Assembly (NCBI GenBank): GCA_018712245.1
Contig: DVHE01000014.1
Location: forward strand, 35,646 to 99,645
Length of the DNA stretch: 64,000 nt
Source: Candidatus Avoscillospira avicola
Lineage (GTDB): Bacteria > Bacillota > Clostridia > Oscillospirales > Oscillospiraceae
Direction of reading: 5' to 3'
Shown here: positions 60,856-64,000 of the stretch, piece by piece
How the letters are laid out: each line of letters opens with the position of its first letter
Numbering within the stretch: the first letter of the stretch is position 1
Translations under genes and position numbers: made by a program
The notes under the pieces: generated by a model
Told to the model about the DNA's origin: nothing
Database searches by the model: none
The model's input: only the letters and a program-made list of their open reading frames with translations

Positions 60856-61919
60856 ACAACCTCAAAAAACTCCAGTCCCTTTTGCGGGAGGGTGTAGTGG
60901 ACGGCCTGCTTCTCACCAGCAAGGTGAATCGGCACTATGCCGCCGGCTACGATGTGGACGAAGGCGTTGCGGTGATTGGCCGTGAGGCATGCTACTATTT
61001 TACCGACAGCCGCTATATCGAAGTGGCCCAGGAAAATTTGCCTGGGTTCGTGGTGGAAGAGGTCAACCGGGAGAACCCTTACGACCGGCGGATCAATGCC
61101 GCGCTGGAAGCGCAGGGGATCAAGACCCTGGGCATCGAGGAGCAGTACCTCACCTACGGGGAGTTCCTGAACTACGAAAAGAAGCTCAACGCTGCCCTTA
61201 TGCCTTTCCAGAAGGAAATCTCTAAGTTCCGTCAGGTGAAGGAGGACTGGGAGATTGATAAAATGCGCCGCGCCCAGGAGATCACCGACCAGGCCTTTGA
61301 AAAGATTCTCAAGGTCATCAAGCCCGGCATGACGGAAAAGGAACTGACGGCAGAGCTGATCTATACCCTCTATTCCCTGGGGGCTGACGGCCTCTCCTTC
61401 CCGCCCATCGTCGTCTCCGGACCTAACACCAGCAAGCCCCACGGTGTTCCGGGAGACCGTGTCCTGGCCTACGGCGACTTTATCACCATGGACTTCGGCT
61501 GCATCGTGGACGGCTATTGCTCCGATATGACGAGAACTGTGGCGTTGGGCTTTGTATCCCAGGAGATGTCGCAGGTCTATGAAACCGTGTTGCGGGCCCA
61601 GGAGATGGGCATTGCTGCCACCAAGGCCGGTGTCACCGGCAAGGAAGTGGACGGCGCGGCAAGAAAAGTCATCACCGACGCGGGCTACGGCGCCTACTTT
61701 GGCCACAGCTACGGCCACAGCGTTGGCCTGGAGATTCACGAGAATCCCGGCTGCAGTATCGCCAACGAGAGCCCTCTGGAGGCAGGGGTCGTCTGCTCGG
61801 CAGAGCCCGGCATCTATCTCCCCGGCAGGTTCGGCGTGCGCATAGAGGATGTAGTCATCGTGCGGGAGGATGGCTGCGAAGATATCACCGCCAGCCCCAA
61901 GCAATTGATCGTTCTCTGA
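60852..61919 (+). CDS. Xaa-Pro aminopeptidase (M24 family)
   Basis: 355 residues. An N-terminal creatinase-like domain (LLLTSKVNRHYAAGYDVDEG) is followed by the M24 pita-bread domain: metal ligands in TMDFGCIVDGYCSDMTRT (two Asp), GHSYGHSVGLEIHE (His), SAEPGIYLP (Glu) and GVRIEDVV (Glu). Removes N-terminal residues before proline. Start ATG 60852 with AAGGAG 9 bp upstream. Often next to efp in Firmicutes, as here. Confidence 0.94.
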   Translation: MNNLKKLQSLLREGVVDGLLLTSKVNRHYAAGYDVDEGVAVIGREACYYFTDSRYIEVAQENLPGFVVEEVNRENPYDRRINAALEAQGIKTLGIEEQYLTYGEFLNYEKKLNAALMPFQKEISKFRQVKEDWEIDKMRRAQEITDQAFEKILKVIKPGMTEKELTAELIYTLYSLGADGLSFPPIVVSGPNTSKPHGVPGDRVLAYGDFITMDFGCIVDGYCSDMTRTVALGFVSQEMSQVYETVLRAQEMGIAATKAGVTGKEVDGAARKVITDAGYGAYFGHSYGHSVGLEIHENPGCSIANESPLEAGVVCSAEPGIYLPGRFGVRIEDVVIVREDGCEDITASPKQLIVL

Positions 61920-61937
61920 AAAATTTTTCTTTACCTC

Positions 61938-61966
61938 TTGAAAAATAGGGAATTATCGAGTATAAT
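61938..61966 (+). promoter_or_regulatory. Consensus promoter of efp
   Basis: -35 TTGAAA (61938-61943), 17 bp, perfect -10 TATAAT (61961-61966). Confidence 0.9.
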
Positions 61967-61973
61967 TCCCTAT
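61945..61973. promoter_or_regulatory. 12-bp inverted repeat over the efp -10 box (candidate operator)
   Basis: ATAGGGAATTAT (61945-61956), CGAGT, ATAATTCCCTAT (61962-61973): perfect arms that cover the spacer and nearly all of the -10 box. A repressor bound here would block the promoter; the bound protein is not known. Confidence 0.6.
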
Positions 61974-62033
61974 GTCTTTGTGAATGATTGATTTGAATGC
62001 AGCCCGCAGGATAAATAGGAGGACATAAGGTTT

Positions 62034-62597
62034 ATGATTTCTGTTAGCGATTTTAGAAATGGCATTACCTTCGAGATGGACGGCAAGGTCATGCAGATTG
62101 TGGAATTCCAGCATGTTAAGCCCGGCAAGGGCGCTGCTTTCGTCCGTGTGAAGATGAAGAATGTGATCACCGGTGCCGTCACAGAAACTACCTTCAACCC
62201 CAACGACAAGTATCCCACGGCTTATATCGAAAGAAAGAAAATGGAGTATTCCTACGCCGACGGCAATCTCTACTACTTCATGGATATGGAGACCTATGAG
62301 ATGACCCCCGTGGACAAGGATATCCTCGACAGCAGCTTCCGCTTCGTCAAGGAGAACGATACCTGCACCGTGCTGTCCTATAAGGGCAACGTGTTCAGCG
62401 TGGAGGCTCCCAACTTCGTGGACCTCACTGTCACCAAGGCTGACCCCGGCGTGAAGGGCGATACCGCCACCAACGTCACTAAGCCCGCTACGGTGGAGAC
62501 CGGCGCTGAGATCAAGGTTCCGCTCTTCATCAACGAGGGCGACCGCATCAGCATCGACACCCGCACCGGCGAATACCTGGGCCGTGCCAAGAGCTAA
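62034..62597 (+). CDS. efp: Elongation factor P
   Basis: 187 residues in three beta-barrel domains. The tip KPGKGAAF carries the Lys that can be modified at the P-site-facing loop; [19 protein letters not shown] starts the middle domain and GEYLGRAKS closes domain III. Rescues ribosomes stalled at polyproline. No modification enzyme genes are visible near it. AGGAGGACATAAGGTTT precedes the ATG. Confidence 0.97.
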   Translation: MISVSDFRNGITFEMDGKVMQIVEFQHVKPGKGAAFVRVKMKNVITGAVTETTFNPNDKYPTAYIERKKMEYSYADGNLYYFMDMETYEMTPVDKDILDSSFRFVKENDTCTVLSYKGNVFSVEAPNFVDLTVTKADPGVKGDTATNVTKPATVETGAEIKVPLFINEGDRISIDTRTGEYLGRAKS

Positions 62598-62627
62598 AGC
62601 CCGCTTTCTGCGAAAGGAGAACGCGTT

Positions 62628-63044
62628 ATGACTCTGTCCGAAAGAACCGCTTATCTCAAGGGCCTGATGGAAGGCATGAAGATCGACACTGAAACCAACG
62701 AGGGCAAGCTGTTCCAGGCAATCATTGACACGTTGGACGATATGGCGCTGACCGTCTCCGATATGGAGGATGTGGTGGACGCCGTCTGTGATGAGTTGGA
62801 CTCCATCGAAGAGGATCTCGACAACATCGAAGATTACCTCCTGGATGATGAGGACGACGAAGAGGACGAGGATGACGAGGACTACGACTTCAACGATGAG
62901 ACCATCTACGAAGTCAAGTGCCCCACTTGCGGCACCGTCATCAACCTGGATGAGGATATGCTGGACGCTGGCTCCATCCAGTGCCCCGATTGCGGCGAAG
63001 AGCTGGAGTTCGACGCCGACGATCTGGAAGAAGAGCCCTTCTAA
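62628..63044 (+). CDS. CD1247-type acidic protein with zinc ribbon
   Basis: 138 residues. The N-terminal helical region LSERTAYLKGLMEGMKIDTETNEGKL is the CD1247 domain, then a run of about 18 acidic residues around 80-100, then a zinc ribbon (CPTCG, 18 residues, CPDCG). Very acidic overall, suggesting protein-protein or RNA polymerase/ribosome contacts (inference). Found behind efp in related Clostridia; probably in the same transcript. AAAGGAGAACGC precedes the ATG. Confidence 0.85.
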   Translation: MTLSERTAYLKGLMEGMKIDTETNEGKLFQAIIDTLDDMALTVSDMEDVVDAVCDELDSIEEDLDNIEDYLLDDEDDEEDEDDEDYDFNDETIYEVKCPTCGTVINLDEDMLDAGSIQCPDCGEELEFDADDLEEEPF

Positions 63045-63056
63045 ATTGAATCATTT

Positions 63057-63078
63057 ACTGCCCGGTTCTCCGGGCAGT
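63057..63078 (+). terminator. Hairpin after the CD1247-type gene
   Basis: ACTGCCCGG-TTCT-CCGGGCAGT, 13 bp after the stop and 5 bp before the tRNA. There is no T-run, so it may be a weak terminator or processing site. Confidence 0.45.
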
Positions 63079-63083
63079 CCTAT

Positions 63084-63159
63084 GGGCCTGTAGCGCAGCT
63101 GGGAGCGCACCACATTCGCATTGTGGGGGTCGAGAGTTCGAATCTCTTCAGGTCCACCA
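63084..63159 (+). tRNA. tRNA-Ala (anticodon CGC)
   Basis: 76 nt with the CCA end encoded. Acceptor GGGCCTG pairs with CAGGTCC including the G3-U70 pair that marks alanine tRNA; D stem GCGC/GCGC; anticodon stem CCACA/TGTGG with loop TTCGCAT (anticodon CGC, reads GCG); T stem and loop GAGAGTTCGAATCTC. Confidence 0.96.
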
Positions 63160-63160
63160 A

Positions 63161-63200
63161 AACAATGATTCTCCCGCTATGCGGGAGAATCATTGTTTTT
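63161..63200 (+). terminator. Terminator after tRNA-Ala
   Basis: A 17-bp stem (AACAATGATTCTCCCGC, 3-nt loop TAT, inverse) ending in five T's, starting 1 bp after the tRNA. Confidence 0.9.
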
Positions 63201-63298
63201 ATATGAAGAAATTTGAGTTGAAATCCAACCTGCCGGTGGCAAGTTAGCGCTCAGTTCTTTGGTTGCCGTCTGCGATGGAAAAGAGGGTAGGAAAGAAG

Positions 63299-63775
63299 AT
63301 GGATCTCACGTTCCAACTGGAAAACGGAAAATTCAATTATCGGGTTTGCGCCCTCATCCTTCGTGACGGGGAAATTCTAGCGATGCACGATGAACGCTCT
63401 CCTTATTACTATCTTCCCGGCGGACGTGTGCAGTTGGGGGAGACGGCGGAACACGCCGTGCTTCGGGAACTGCAGGAAGAGCTGCATATTTCGGCTGAGA
63501 TCGTAAGGCCCCTTTGGCTGAATCAGGCTTTCTTTCAGGAAGATGTCGATGGGCTTTCTTACCATGAGCTATGCATTTATTTCCTGATGGACGTTTCCCA
63601 AACGGATTTACGCACCAGAGGCGCCCAATTTACCCTGCGGGAAGGAAAACACGTCCATACATTTGAATGGCTGAGATTTGAGCGCTTGCAGCAGGAATAC
63701 TTTTATCCGCTCTTTTTAAAGCGTGCGATTTTCGATCTGCCTCAGACGTTTACCCTGCAGACGGAACTGGAATAG
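63299..63775 (+). CDS. Nudix hydrolase
   Basis: 158 residues. The Nudix box GGRVQLGETAEHAVLRELQEEL is complete. The start ATG 63299 is preceded by GGTAGGAAAG; an in-frame ATG at 63263 has no ribosome site. Substrate (nucleoside diphosphate derivative) unknown. It is separated from the tRNA by a terminator and followed by a hairpin terminator, so it is monocistronic. Confidence 0.85.
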   Translation: MDLTFQLENGKFNYRVCALILRDGEILAMHDERSPYYYLPGGRVQLGETAEHAVLRELQEELHISAEIVRPLWLNQAFFQEDVDGLSYHELCIYFLMDVSQTDLRTRGAQFTLREGKHVHTFEWLRFERLQQEYFYPLFLKRAIFDLPQTFTLQTELE

Positions 63776-63778
63776 CGC

Positions 63779-63811
63779 AAAACGGCAAGCTCTCTCGGGA
63801 GCTTGCCGTTT
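63779..63811 (+). terminator. Terminator after Nudix gene
   Basis: AAACGGCAAGCTC and GAGCTTGCCGTTT form a 13-bp stem, 4 bp after the stop. Confidence 0.75.
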
Positions 63812-63870
63812 CAGACTGTCGAGAAACCCCGGTTTTGCCTGAACAAAACTGGGGTTTCTCGACAGTCTGA
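63811..63870. repeat. Long perfect hairpin with CTCAGACTGTCGAGAAA ends
   Basis: TCAGACTGTCGAGAAACCCC (63811-63830) is exactly inverted at 63851-63870, and the stem continues inward (GGTTTTG/CAAAACT) to about 27 bp with a 6-nt loop. Its end sequence matches the ends of the module at 5376-5540. Non-coding; probably a dispersed palindrome. Confidence 0.65.
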
Positions 63871-63873
63871 GGG

Positions 63874-63909
63874 CCCGTCGCAGAATAGGAAAATTCTGCG
63901 ACGGGTTTT
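63874..63909 (+). terminator. Third hairpin, terminator-like
   Basis: CCCGTCGCAGAAT-AGGAAA-ATTCTGCGACGGG followed by TTTTC. From here to 64000 no gene is visible; only an A/T-rich stretch (TAAAAT near 63970) that could be a promoter. Confidence 0.55.
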
Positions 63910-64000
63910 CTTCTGCCTGGGACGGCTAAAATAACGGAAATTACAGAAAAATCTGCGCATATATGTCTAAAATGGACGCACCAAACCAGACCCAGGCGGT

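Overview
The window is a 64 kb piece of a GC-rich (about 60 percent by eye), spore-forming, anaerobic Firmicute of class Clostridia, most like Oscillospiraceae (Oscillibacter, Dysosmobacter, Flavonifractor and relatives). Support: the spoIIAA-spoIIAB-sigF operon with yqfC, yqfD, ylbJ and yunB; an Rnf complex with its own flavin transferase; a membrane pyrophosphatase; a T-box in front of valS; DUF896 and CD1247-type small proteins; and AGGAGG-type ribosome sites. There is no CRISPR array, integrase or transposase. Most of it reads as chromosomal backbone. The accessory-looking parts are an ABC exporter block (25.7-34.7 kb) and short palindromic repeats at 5.3-5.6 and 63.8 kb.

Layout. 0-5.3 kb (+): 3' part of a fused 2-oxo-acid dehydrogenase E1, a phosphoglycolate-phosphatase-like HAD enzyme, and an LTA-synthase-like enzyme carrying C-terminal S-layer-homology domains. 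5.3-5.8 kb: hairpin-rich DNA without a clear gene. 5.8-8.6 kb (-): pyruvate kinase and an aminotransferase. 8.7-15.4 kb (-): apbE, NusG-II protein, Gx transporter, rnfC-D-G-E-A-B, tightly overlapping behind one good promoter. 15.5-18.3 kb (-): two flavoprotein oxidoreductases. 18.4-25.7 kb: ylmH, DUF896, a WYL regulator, an epimerase-like lipoprotein, guanine deaminase and hppA. 25.7-34.7 kb (-): four ABC half-exporters in two pairs, downstream of a LytTR response regulator and a soluble GHKL kinase. 34.8-36.1 kb (-): zinc-ribbon protein and YlbJ. 36.2-43.4 kb (+): yqfC-yqfD-phoH-ybeY-era-yqzL-recO-mutS2. 43.4-50.1 kb (+): a Crh-like HPr homologue without the active histidine, uvrC, rsmD, coaD, a coiled-coil protein, T-box and valS. 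50.2-57 kb (+): spoIIA operon, pcrA, yunB, ligA. 57-64 kb: DMT transporter, small acidic protein, GNAT enzyme, nitrilase-type amidase, an unknown protein, yqeG, Xaa-Pro peptidase, efp, CD1247-type protein, tRNA-Ala(CGC), a Nudix protein and three closing hairpins.

How it fits together. Rnf couples ferredoxin:NAD+ oxidoreduction to ion pumping, and HppA adds a second, pyrophosphate-driven pump. ApbE probably flavinylates RnfD and RnfG, whose acceptor threonines are visible. The sporulation genes are interleaved with ribosome-assembly and DNA-repair genes, as in other Clostridia. The most interesting regulatory object is an identical 14-bp direct repeat at a 21-bp period upstream of the ABC quartet. 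It sits before a promoter with a -10 but no -35 box and next to a LytTR regulator gene, as expected for a VirR/AgrA-like activator site. Other leads are the SLH-LTA-synthase fusion, the Tyr15 HPr, a 12-bp inverted repeat over the efp -10 box, a possibly leaderless ylmH transcript, and a promoter that overlaps the terminator ahead of spoIIAA. I did not find a convincing wholly new multi-gene system; the ABC/LytTR locus is the best candidate.
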